This document shows, one piece after another, positions 44,940 through 53,114 of a stretch of 64,000 bases of DNA (within the stretch, counting starts at the first letter, position 1; the number at the start of each line of letters is the position of its first letter). Where the stretch lies: assembly GCF_900143015.1 (NCBI RefSeq), contig NZ_FSRT01000001.1, positions 2,029,029-2,093,028 on the forward strand. Reading direction: 5' to 3'. Both the position numbers and the translations under genes were made by a program. The notes below the pieces were generated by a model. The model was not told the DNA's origin and searched no databases. It saw nothing but the letters and a program-made list of their open reading frames with translations. This DNA is from Fibrobacter sp. UWB11. GTDB taxonomy: Bacteria > Fibrobacterota > Fibrobacteria > Fibrobacterales > Fibrobacteraceae.

Positions 44940-45536
44940 CTATTTATCCATTTTTGGGGATGTTAGCAACATATCTCTATAGAATTCATATTGCTTCTTT
45001 CTGGCCTCGATTTCGGCGGGTATTCCCTGTGAAATATCGTTGACAAGCGTGTCAAATCGGTCGAGAATGGCAACGATGCGCTCCTGTTCGGCAAGTGAGG
45101 GAATAGGAACAATGATATTTGCTAGCGAGTCTGGGGTGACTTCGATAACCTTGGTTCCATGAGCAAGTTTTCTTTTCTGTTCAAAGGACATTGATGTGTG
45201 GAAATAATAGGACAGATATTTCGCATTTTGATTGTGGTGTATTATTGCGGAATGTCCGCTGATGGCGATTTTCTCATTACCAACCCATGCAACGCATTTG
45301 CAAACATCTTCAACATTCTCGCTAGTAACGGCCATCACGATATCATTTGGTTCTGCATATTTTTGTTTTGCGGCAGCAGTTTCACTAATGAAGGTGAATG
45401 TTTTGTCTGCATACAAACCGTACTTGGTATAAATTTGTCCATAATGAATGCAGGGGACACCGGATTCGGAGAAATCTTTTTTCTGGAAGTTTCCTCCGCG
45501 AATAATAGTTGCTATGTCGCCTAGTTTCAGAGTCAC
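44940..45536 (-). CDS. hsdS: Half-length type I specificity subunit (third TRD)
   Basis: 198 residues from GTG 45536. It contains one target-recognition domain: KLGDIATIIRGGNFQKKDF at the start, then VPCIHYGQIYTKYGL, and the conserved spacer IPAEIEARKKQYEFYRDMLL at the end. Full HsdS has two TRDs, so this is a half subunit, which could act as a dimer or as an exchange cassette. The frame is open upstream of the GTG right up to the G8 tract, where one added base would join it to the preceding hsdS fragment. Confidence 0.82.
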   Translation of the reverse strand: MTLKLGDIATIIRGGNFQKKDFSESGVPCIHYGQIYTKYGLYADKTFTFISETAAAKQKYAEPNDIVMAVTSENVEDVCKCVAWVGNEKIAISGHSAIIHHNQNAKYLSYYFHTSMSFEQKRKLAHGTKVIEVTPDSLANIIVPIPSLAEQERIVAILDRFDTLVNDISQGIPAEIEARKKQYEFYRDMLLTSPKMDK

Positions 45537-45601
45537 GCAGCCAAAGACATACTGGAATAGCTTGACTTCGTCTTCGAAACGGACGCTTGGTAAACTATTG
45601 T

Positions 45602-46108
45602 TTACCTGGGGGGGGTAAATGCTAGCAATCGATCACGATAATATTCATATTGCTTCTTTCTTGCTTCAATTTCCGCAGGAAGGCCGATTTTTAGATCGTT
45701 ACATACAGCATCAAAGTTGTCGAGAACATTGACAATTCTCTTTTGAACATCAATAGACGGAATGGGAAGTTTATACTCTGCAATGGTTGCGCCAGTTAAA
45801 GATGCTCTTGTGGTAAATCCACAATTCTTTGTAACATAGGTTCTAAAGGAAAATGTGTCAAAACAATATGCGCAATATTCGGGTAATAATTTATCTGTTT
45901 TCGGCGTTGCTCTAATAGAAAAACCGTTGAAAACACAGTCGCCAATATCATCAAGCATGACGGATGCGTGTCCTACATCTTCCGCTGTTTCTGATGTTCG
46001 TGTGAAAAGAACGTCGCCTCTACCAACATGAAGTTTTTGCTTTTCTTCATCAGTGCATTCGACAAGAGATTTTATATCTGACTTGTGCAGAAATCTGTGG
46101 TTGAACAC
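45602..46108 (-). pseudogene. hsdS: hsdS fragment: second TRD and C-terminal conserved region
   Basis: About 168 residues (MFNHRFLHKSDIKSL onwards), carrying most of TRD2 and the C-terminal conserved region IPAEIEARKKQYEYYRDRLL, ending AFTPPR after the poly-C tract. It has no credible start of its own (a GTG inside the TRD). Reading the same frame upstream gives RGTHFISFSDVF, the expected continuation of the preceding gene's KGKEF. So it is the 3' part of one hsdS split by a one-base frameshift, not a separate gene, unless the tract is variable in the population. Confidence 0.85.
45608..45615 (-). repeat. Homopolymer G8 (C8 on the coding strand) at the hsdS junction
   Basis: Eight consecutive G bases on the + strand, inside the last codons of the hsdS fragment. 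With eight C the coding frame stops two codons later (PPR, stop). With nine C it reads on through QVNNSLPSVRFEDEVKLFQY without a stop and enters the next half-hsdS in frame. This is the pattern expected of a slipped-strand phase-variation switch. Confidence 0.85.
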
Positions 46109-46119
46109 GTCACTAAAGC

Positions 46120-46758
46120 TTATAAAGTGAGTTCCTCGCCCAAAAATTCCTTTCCTTTGGAAAGTCCATTTTTAAACTCAAATAAATCTCCAAGAGGTAT
46201 AGAATCAACATCAGTCTTGAATGTCAGCATCATGTCGCGGTAAAATTCATACTGTTTCTTGCGAGCTGTTAGCTCCGCTGTTAGCTCCGTAAACTTATCT
46301 AGTATATGTACTATTTCTTCTTGGATTTCTAAAGGAGGAACAGGAATGATTAGTTTTTCAACAACGCATGAATCTAGTGTAGGAATTCCTGCTTTTCGAA
46401 CGCGAGACTTTAGAAAACCTTCTTGGCAAAGAATTGCGTAGTACAGATAGCGACTATTGTTTTCTGAAGATTCAAGAGTAAAACATCCATCTGAAGACCA
46501 GAACGCTTTATCGCAAAAGCCAACTGTTCCTGCTGATGCGCCGACATTTATAATCATTACGGAATTTGCAGGACGATTCGCTTCAGAATAAAAACCTAAT
46601 GGCTCTAATCCTCCGTGAAATACAGGAAATGGGGCGTTTAAAGACAATTGGTTTTTTGTTAATCTGCGCCCACGCAAAACCTTTGTAAAGGAAATCAAAG
46701 GCTTATACTCAACCCCGTTCGGGCAAAACTTCTTAATCATCTCATCAATTTTGCTCAT
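46120..46758 (-). CDS. hsdS: Type I specificity subunit, N-terminal TRD (frame broken in TRD2)
   Basis: 212 residues. Starts MSKIDEMIKKFCPNGVEYKP, the usual HsdS N-terminus, then TRD1, the central spacer TELTARKKQYEFYRDMML and the first residues of TRD2 (LGDLFEFKNGLSKGKEF). It ends early at LGEELTL because of a frameshift at the A5 run 46142-46146 (T5 on the coding strand). Adding one T gives KGKEFFGRGTHFISF, matching the family and joining the downstream fragment to give about 385 residues, the normal HsdS length. Its start overlaps the GIY-YIG gene stop by ATGA. Confidence 0.88.
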   Translation of the reverse strand: MSKIDEMIKKFCPNGVEYKPLISFTKVLRGRRLTKNQLSLNAPFPVFHGGLEPLGFYSEANRPANSVMIINVGASAGTVGFCDKAFWSSDGCFTLESSENNSRYLYYAILCQEGFLKSRVRKAGIPTLDSCVVEKLIIPVPPLEIQEEIVHILDKFTELTAELTARKKQYEFYRDMMLTFKTDVDSIPLGDLFEFKNGLSKGKEFLGEELTL

Positions 46759-47765
46759 TTTGCACCTGCCTTACTTTCCCCATGTTTGCTGATGATTTTG
46801 TTTTTTACATCAGTCACCAAAACCCCTTTATAAGTAAAGTAGGCTGGCCCTTGGCAGGTTTTCCATTCTTTTCCGGTTCGATTTGACATCAATTGCTTTG
46901 CAAGTTTACTTAATGAGATTTCTTTACCCTTATATTCAACATTAGAATTTGATAGAGTTTTCACCTGAACGGATTCATCGTATTTAAATTTTAGAATACT
47001 TCCGACTGGAATCCCTATTTTTTGAAAATCGAATCGCTTTTTATTTTCGGGCGTCCCTTTTTTGCTTTCAACGGCAATGCTATTGCATTTTTTTGAACTA
47101 ATCTTGCCTTTAATATCTTTTAAAACAATTCCATTATAAGTGAAATAAGCTGGCCCTTGGTAACCCTTCCATTTTTTCCCAGTTCGCTCTACCATCAATT
47201 TTTCAGCAAGCCTGCTTAGTGATAGACTCTCGCCTTTATATTCAACATTAGAGTCGGATAAAATTTTTGCCTGAATAGAGCTGTCGTACTTGAACTTTAT
47301 GAATGTTCCGACCGGAATACCATATTTTTTAAAATTAAAACGCTTGGTCGAATTAATTGCACCATTATGTTCTTCATTTTCTGAGTCTATGTCTTCCAGT
47401 ATTTCATCAGTTGTCCAACTTTCATTTTTCCATAATTTTTTTGTTGTATTAGTAATTTCTGCGATTTTTTTGAAGATATTCCATGCCTGTTCGGGAGACA
47501 TCTCATAAAACTCTCTTTTCCGCAAATGACCATTTATCTTATCTGATACATGGAGTTTATCGGTGCATGTGTCAATGAGATCATGAAGCATCTTGTCCGA
47601 ATTGTTTGTGTCTGTTTGGTACGTTCCATATATGCGAAAAGCTTTAGGAGTCCATGTTGAAGCGTTCGCTGTAGCTAGTCTTTTTTGAGGATCTTCAGCT
47701 TCGCCTATTTTTACATATTTGGGGAAAGATGGATTTGTGAAAATGTATATGTATTTTTTTGCCAT
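46755..47765 (-). CDS. GIY-YIG (T5orf172-type) nuclease-like protein with two C-terminal repeats
   Basis: 336 residues. Residues 1-105 match the T5orf172/MUG113 branch of GIY-YIG: KKYIYIFTNPSFPKYVKIGE and a conserved FYEMSPEQAWNIF end. After a linker, two copies of an about 80-residue module follow: FNFKKYGIPVGTFIKFKYD...GPAYFTYNGIVLKDI and FDFQKIGIPVGSILKFKYD...GPAYFTYKGVLVTDV, resembling RAMA/DUF4357-type accessory domains of restriction systems. It sits between hsdM (3-base gap) and hsdS (ATGA overlap), so it is part of the operon rather than a neighbour. Nuclease activity is inferred. Confidence 0.8.
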   Translation of the reverse strand: MAKKYIYIFTNPSFPKYVKIGEAEDPQKRLATANASTWTPKAFRIYGTYQTDTNNSDKMLHDLIDTCTDKLHVSDKINGHLRKREFYEMSPEQAWNIFKKIAEITNTTKKLWKNESWTTDEILEDIDSENEEHNGAINSTKRFNFKKYGIPVGTFIKFKYDSSIQAKILSDSNVEYKGESLSLSRLAEKLMVERTGKKWKGYQGPAYFTYNGIVLKDIKGKISSKKCNSIAVESKKGTPENKKRFDFQKIGIPVGSILKFKYDESVQVKTLSNSNVEYKGKEISLSKLAKQLMSNRTGKEWKTCQGPAYFTYKGVLVTDVKNKIISKHGESKAGAK

Positions 47766-47768
47766 TTT

Positions 47769-49331
47769 CTATTTCTCCAAATCGGCGATAATCTTGTTGA
47801 TTGCCTTGCGTAATTCGTCTTCGTGCTTGACAATCTCCGCAATTTCCTTGTTTAGCTGAACGATGTCCACCTTTTCGCGAGTATCCTTTTGCTCCACATA
47901 GGTCGAAACAGAAAGGTTGTAATCCTGTTCGGCCACATCGTCGATAGCTACCAATTTCGCAATGTGCTTCTTGTTTTTGCGCTCCGCCCAGTTGTTTTCG
48001 ATATTCTGGATGTTGTCGTCTGTCAACTTGTTGGAATTTGTGACCTTGATGCATTCGGCGCTTGCGTCAAGGAACAAAATCTTGTTATCGGCCTTGTTCT
48101 TCTTCAGAACCATAATGCATGTTGCAATACTTGTTCCAAAGAACAGATTGTCGGGCAACTGGATAACGCAATCAACGAAGTTATTATCTACAAGATACTG
48201 GCGAATCTTTTGCTCAGCTCCACCGCGATACATAATGCCCGGGAAACACACCACTGCGGCGGTACCATCGGTAGAAAGCCATTTGAGAATATGCATTACA
48301 AATGCAAGGTCCGCTTTCGATTTCGGCGCAAGAACGCCTGCGGGCGCATAACGCGGGTCGTTAATCAAAGTCGCATCGCTATCGCCAGCCCACTTGATGG
48401 AATATGGCGGATTGGAAACAATCGCTTCAAAGGGCTCGTCATCCCAATGTTTCGGATCTGTAAGCGTGTCGCCAAGTGCGATATCAAACTTGTCGTAGCC
48501 TACATCATGCAAGAACATGTTAATTCGGCAAAGGTTGTAGGTCGTGATATTGATTTCTTGACCGAAGAATCCCTGACGCACGCCGTTAGGTCCAAGAATC
48601 TTGCGCGCTTTGAGCAGCAAAGAGCCTGAGCCACTTGCCGGGTCATAAATCTTTTTGATGTTCTTTTTGCCATGAACAGCGATTCTCACAAGTAGTTCAG
48701 AAACTTCTTGCGGCGTAAAGTATTCGCCACCCGACTTGCCTGCGTTGCTGGCATACATGCCCATTAAAAATTCGTAAGCGTCACCGAAAGCATCGATAGT
48801 GTTGTCTTGGTAGTTGCCCAAATTCATTTGAGCAACACCATTCATCAACTTAACGAGTTTGTCGCATTTCTGAGCGACAGTCTTGCCCAACTTATTGCTG
48901 TTAACATCAAAGTCGTCAAAAAGACCTGAAAAGTTTTCTTCAGAATCACTTCCTTTTGCAGAATTTTCAACGTACTTGAAAACGCTTTCCAGGGTCATGT
49001 TTAGGTTTTCATCTTCTGCAGCCTTTTTCAGAACATTGCAGAAAAGCTGGCTCGGAAGCATGAAGAACCCCTTCTCGCTGACCATGTCGTCCTTGATCTG
49101 CTTCGCTTCCTTGTCGGAAATGTCGGCGTAGTCAAAGTCCTTCTCGCCGGCTTCCCACTGGTACTGGTTGATGTAATTCGTCAGATTTTCGGAAATGTAG
49201 CGGTAAAAGAGCATTCCCAGCACATACTGCTTGAAATCCCAACCATCAACTGAGCCACGAAGATCGTTTGCGATGTTCCAGATGGTGCGGTGCAGCTCCG
49301 CCCGTTCAATCTCTTTCTTGTTGTCGGCCAT
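47769..49331 (-). CDS. hsdM: Type I restriction enzyme, M (DNA methyltransferase) subunit
   Basis: 520 residues, full length. N-terminal helical domain (IWNIANDLRGSVDGWDFKQY), then the N6-adenine methyltransferase with SAM motif I YDPASGSGSLLLKA and catalytic motif IV SNPPYSIKW. GEYFTPQEVSELLVRI is the usual HsdM lead-in. With HsdS it methylates adenine in the bipartite target and protects host DNA. First gene of the operon; followed at once by the GIY-YIG gene. Divergent from the HEPN-like gene across about 250 bases of AT-rich DNA. Confidence 0.96.
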   Translation of the reverse strand: MADNKKEIERAELHRTIWNIANDLRGSVDGWDFKQYVLGMLFYRYISENLTNYINQYQWEAGEKDFDYADISDKEAKQIKDDMVSEKGFFMLPSQLFCNVLKKAAEDENLNMTLESVFKYVENSAKGSDSEENFSGLFDDFDVNSNKLGKTVAQKCDKLVKLMNGVAQMNLGNYQDNTIDAFGDAYEFLMGMYASNAGKSGGEYFTPQEVSELLVRIAVHGKKNIKKIYDPASGSGSLLLKARKILGPNGVRQGFFGQEINITTYNLCRINMFLHDVGYDKFDIALGDTLTDPKHWDDEPFEAIVSNPPYSIKWAGDSDATLINDPRYAPAGVLAPKSKADLAFVMHILKWLSTDGTAAVVCFPGIMYRGGAEQKIRQYLVDNNFVDCVIQLPDNLFFGTSIATCIMVLKKNKADNKILFLDASAECIKVTNSNKLTDDNIQNIENNWAERKNKKHIAKLVAIDDVAEQDYNLSVSTYVEQKDTREKVDIVQLNKEIAEIVKHEDELRKAINKIIADLEK

Positions 49332-49587
49332 TTTGAACCTATAGGAGGGGTTTTAAGGAAAATATAAACAAAAAAGGTGAGGCGGAAATTGTCGAAAATC
49401 GGCGATTTGTTGTTTTTTTGAAAAAAAGTAAAAAATAAAAAACTTTTTGATATAATTTGTTTATAATATGGTTGTGGTTTATAAGGGCGCATGGCTGGAG
49501 AATGCTTCACTTCGCGATGCGATTTGTTTTTTGAGGCAAAGCGCCTTTACTAGGGATGGTTATTCTGGTAGGGGTATAGAGGAAAAA

Positions 49588-50526
49588 ATGGATAATTTAA
49601 GTAAATTTTACACAAATGTGAAAAATAGCATCACGTTTCCTATAAAAAAAGACATTGATGATTATGCATGTGGTTTGACTAAGGATCCAAAAGTCTTTGG
49701 AAATAGTGTTTGGCCTTTGATTTTTTTTAGGGCCACATCTCCTGCCATTTTAGAAGAAATTAAAGATTATTTTGACGAAAAAATTATCCAATCTAGGCTT
49801 GATTACGATACCGACGATTATCATTTGCATCTTGCCTTTATTTATTTTACTCAAAAAAACTACAGTGGGTGCTTGGTAGAGCTAGAAAAGATAACGACAG
49901 GGATTTTACATCAACAGATATCAAAATGGGCAACTTTTTCTGGATATCTTACAAGGGCGGAAACATTATTTCCGTCAAAAAACCTTACGAGCAAAACAGG
50001 CTCTCTTTCGCTGAATCATACGGATGCAAATGTTATTCTTTTGTATAAATGGGGATATACGTATCAATTTTTAGATGATCTCCCCTTGTCGGATACGGCT
50101 TATCACGAATGTTTAAATATAATTCAATTTACTGCAAAAAATTTTGAAAAGGAACTGTCTCAATTATGTGTTCGTAAGGGTGTTCCAACAGGAATGATAA
50201 GTCAAATGATTCAAAATCTACAACCCAATTATTCAGGGATGGGGAGTGTGGAAAATGATATGAATAATAGTGTCGGTGGTGCGCGAAATATTGATAGTGC
50301 AAGTGGTTTTATGGCGAATTTGACAACTTTAAAGAATACAGTTGTTGGATATGGTAGCGATGATAACAAAAAATATGGTGGGATTTTATTTCTTTGCAGG
50401 CACATAAGAAACAAGTGTTCTCATGAATCTACGTTAACGACCAAGTTTTTTAATAACAGAGATGAATTTACAGAATTAATGTCAATATTGCATGAGGGAT
50501 TGTTGCTTGTGTCACAAGTAATGTAG
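49588..50526 (+). CDS. Unknown protein with HEPN-like R-x4-H motif
   Basis: The frame is open from 49468, but ATG 49588 has a good ribosome-binding site (AGAGGA, 49578-49583), while the upstream ATG abuts a TATAAT box; 312 residues result. It is mainly helical, with FIYFTQKNYSGCLVELEKIT resembling a TPR-like repeat. Near the C-terminus, RHIRNKCSHES contains R-N-x3-H, the catalytic motif form of HEPN ribonucleases. AT-rich, unlike most of the window. Divergent from hsdM. A role in defence is inferred from position and motif only. Confidence 0.65.
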   Translation: MDNLSKFYTNVKNSITFPIKKDIDDYACGLTKDPKVFGNSVWPLIFFRATSPAILEEIKDYFDEKIIQSRLDYDTDDYHLHLAFIYFTQKNYSGCLVELEKITTGILHQQISKWATFSGYLTRAETLFPSKNLTSKTGSLSLNHTDANVILLYKWGYTYQFLDDLPLSDTAYHECLNIIQFTAKNFEKELSQLCVRKGVPTGMISQMIQNLQPNYSGMGSVENDMNNSVGGARNIDSASGFMANLTTLKNTVVGYGSDDNKKYGGILFLCRHIRNKCSHESTLTTKFFNNRDEFTELMSILHEGLLLVSQVM

Positions 50527-50734
50527 CCAACGTAGATGAAAGAATGTCGATGAGTCAATTACCTTGCTATAAATCTTCAAGTTTTAATGTTTCCTGTATT
50601 GAGCAAAAAAAATGGAGATTTTTCTGTTTGCTTTTTTTGTTTGGCAGATGTAGAAAAATTGGAAAGATTAAAAAATTTTGAAGAATAAAAAGATAAATAA
50701 AAAAAAATTTGAAAGAAAAACAGGACGGGAAAAC

Positions 50735-51451
50735 ATGAATAGAAATTTACATTGTATAATATTTAAAGAACTTTGTGAAACTGTTTATGTAGATGAACCG
50801 TGTTTTACAAATCATCCTTGTCTAGACGCTTGTAGAGGTGTCGCTAATTTAAGGAGTAGAAAATGGGAAAAATGTATATCAGCCCATCAAAAGCTACCTC
50901 GAGTTGTTCTTGTTTTAGAGTCTCCACACAAACATGAATATAATCAATCTACAAAGAGGGCGATTCGCCCAGCAAATGGTCCTACAGGAGACTCTATCGA
51001 TAACGATATAATAAATTTGTTGATTGAAGCATATCATAACCAAAAGCCTTCTAAAAACCTTCCTCCTAAAGTTTTATTGGATGTTGTTGAAGCTGTTTCT
51101 TATCAGTGTAGTAATAACAAAGATCCCATAAAACAAAAAGAACGAAACGAATTGTTTAGGAAAGTTTGGAATGAATTTGGAAAAGATGATTTTGAAAAAA
51201 GAATGAGAAAACTAAGCCCGTTTGCAGTAATTAACGCTTGCACGGGTTGTGCAAAAAATATCAGGTCTTATATTAATCGTCGTAAACGAGTAAAAGGAAA
51301 TCGCCAAAATCCTAAATATTTGAAAGCGTTAAATGTTTTGGTACAAATATCTTTGGATGCTATTTGGGAATTAAATCCAAATGTTGATTTACTTTTTTCT
51401 TCGCATCCTTCTAGCTCGCATTTTAAAAGTAAGGGTCTTTTTTTTAGATAG
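50735..51451 (+). CDS. UDG-superfamily-like protein, possibly C-terminally truncated
   Basis: Start placed at ATG 50735 (MNRNLHC); a TTG 19 codons upstream is possible. 238 residues. VVLVLESPHKHEY followed by RPANGPTGDSID resembles motif A of family-4 uracil-DNA glycosylases (GExPG..E....G..G), and SSHPSSSHFKSKGLFF resembles motif B (HPSPLS...GFF). The gene ends just after motif B at a T8 run; one T fewer would extend it by about 75 codons into the repeat region. AT-rich; next to the restriction operon. Activity is unproven. Confidence 0.55.
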   Translation: MNRNLHCIIFKELCETVYVDEPCFTNHPCLDACRGVANLRSRKWEKCISAHQKLPRVVLVLESPHKHEYNQSTKRAIRPANGPTGDSIDNDIINLLIEAYHNQKPSKNLPPKVLLDVVEAVSYQCSNNKDPIKQKERNELFRKVWNEFGKDDFEKRMRKLSPFAVINACTGCAKNIRSYINRRKRVKGNRQNPKYLKALNVLVQISLDAIWELNPNVDLLFSSHPSSSHFKSKGLFFR

Positions 51452-52000
51452 ACATATGTTGAATGAAGTGATATGTTTTGAGGGGAGGGAGCCATTAGAC
51501 GAAAGGATAGCCACGGAACAAGTCCGGGGCAAGTTCCAAACTCAGCGTAACGGGGCTGAAGACAGGGGGAAACCTCCCCCTCTTGCACCTCAAAATGTCC
51601 CTCAAAATGTCCCCCAAAATGTCCCTCTAAACGGCACATTAAATGGCATATTTAGCGATACATTAAAATTGTAAAATTCGCATAAAGGCACGAATAATAG
51701 TGAAAAAGAAACTTAATGAACCGTTACAATGGCAGATTATTTGGCACATTAAATGTCCTTTAAAAAGTCCCTTTTAGTGTCCCTTAAAACAAAATTTTTT
51801 CTCCAACTATCCAGAATTTCCAGATAGCTCAAAAAAGTTTGAAACGGCGGAGTATTTGGTGGGAAAAAACTTGGAAAAATTAATGAAATTTATGAAAAAA
51901 AAATTGGAGGTCGCAATTTGCGTCCTTAAACACGCACTTAGCATTCTCAGCATTCAGGTTTTTAAGGGCAAACCCCTTAGGCGAAGTTTCAACAAGCACT
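51452..52000. other. Gene-poor right edge of the restriction island
   Basis: 549 bases with no convincing gene. A frame continuing from the UDG-like gene reads through to 51674 and ends in the 12-bp repeats (NVPQNVPQNVPLNGTLNG), so it may be a remnant or an extension of that gene. AGGGGGAAACCTCCCCCT (near 51564-51581) forms a small hairpin. Further GGCACATTAAAT and AAAGTCCCTTTTAGTGTCCC pieces lie at 51731-51788, followed by AT-rich sequence to the end of the next gene. Confidence 0.5.
51588..51647 (+). repeat. 12-bp tandem repeats, right edge of the restriction island
   Basis: Five 12-base units in register: CCTCAAAATGTC twice, CCCCAAAATGTC, CCTCTAAACGGC and ACATTAAATGGC. The last unit and copies at 51731-51755 (GGCAGATTATTT, GGCACATTAAAT) resemble the GGCGGATTAAAT unit at 39.65 kb. 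Confidence 0.8.
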
Positions 52001-53011
52001 TCATTTATACACATCAACTTCGTAGTGTGCTTTTTTAGTTCCAACTTTGGAGCCATTGACTCGGAATGGCTTAGCAGAGTGAATTTCGGGGCGAATTCGC
52101 TGTATCACTAGAACTCTAGATGATTCATCGGGGGCTTTTTCCGTTACAGCAATGGAATCTGTAGAAACAGTGAAGTTGTCGAAACGGATATAGCAGTCGT
52201 GCGTTGGCGACCAATCGGCAGTACTTCCGCCGTGGAATGTAGAGAGATAAAATTTATCCACATGCAGCGTATCGTAGTCGCGGAGGCGCAATGTATCTAC
52301 ATCTAGCGCAAGTTCGCCATCGAGCCACGCCTGCACGCGACCATTCTTATCACCTTTTCCGGGAGCCGACACAGTGTTCATCGAGACTTTATTGACAATG
52401 CGGTGCCATTTGCCAATCGCGAATTGCGCCTGAGGAACCGTTCCGTCCAAGTCCCACTTGAAATCATCACCGTATTCAGAATGTTGCCCCATAAAGTAAA
52501 TCAGCTGGACAGCGTTCCCGCCCTTGCGCCACATGATACGGGCACTCCAGCCGTCGCCCGTTTCGGGCAAGGCGTTTCCCGTATAGCACTTGCCACCGCA
52601 AAGCCCTGGAAGTTTTCCGCCCAATTGGAATTCAAAACCCTCCTCAAAGAAAATATCGTACGCGCTCCACATCGTATCGGCAACTCGTTCGAGAGGCTGT
52701 ATGATTTGAGCGGCACAAGCGGGCGTATCATTATCATTCGGACCAACGCAGCCCTTGGGATACTTGAGTTGCAACACATTGCCGTGTTCTTCGCCATCAT
52801 AGACGATTTTAGAATTTTGGCCACCATTCTTATCCATGGCGTACCACCAGCTTTTATCCATGGTGTCGCGCTTGAAATCTTCCTTAGCCTCCGCATTGCC
52901 ATAAACGCCGACCTCATGATTTTCGAAGTTGACAAACGAGACCGTATCAGACACGGCTTGAGCAAAAGCGGCAGAAGCGCAAAATAAGATATGTAAAAAT
53001 CCGAAACGCAT
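52001..53011 (-). CDS. Secreted polysaccharide-lyase-like protein (PL14-type fold)
   Basis: Start at MRFGFLHILFCASAAFAQ (53011), a signal peptide; about 336 residues. The jelly-roll lyase features are EGFEFQLGGKLPGLCGG, GDGWSARIMWRKGG, GKWHRIVNKVSMNT and GRVQAWLDGELALDVDTLRL, as in family-14 alginate/uronate lyases. It is expected to cleave acidic polysaccharide outside the cell, but the catalytic residues cannot be confirmed by eye. The C-terminal 45 residues are basic and may be a sorting or binding tail. Confidence 0.75.
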   Translation of the reverse strand: MRFGFLHILFCASAAFAQAVSDTVSFVNFENHEVGVYGNAEAKEDFKRDTMDKSWWYAMDKNGGQNSKIVYDGEEHGNVLQLKYPKGCVGPNDNDTPACAAQIIQPLERVADTMWSAYDIFFEEGFEFQLGGKLPGLCGGKCYTGNALPETGDGWSARIMWRKGGNAVQLIYFMGQHSEYGDDFKWDLDGTVPQAQFAIGKWHRIVNKVSMNTVSAPGKGDKNGRVQAWLDGELALDVDTLRLRDYDTLHVDKFYLSTFHGGSTADWSPTHDCYIRFDNFTVSTDSIAVTEKAPDESSRVLVIQRIRPEIHSAKPFRVNGSKVGTKKAHYEVDVYK

Positions 53012-53114
53012 ATTGGCAAACTTCCGATTATAGACTTGATGGCAAATTAAGTCCGTCATAGCATAATGCGACAGCACCTTCCAATATACATAAAAAACAG
53101 ATTATATTTCTATT

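Noticed and set aside
51856..52038. 60-codon frame before the lyase-like gene
   Set aside because: GTG start without a ribosome-binding site, low complexity, and it overlaps the lyase-like gene end.
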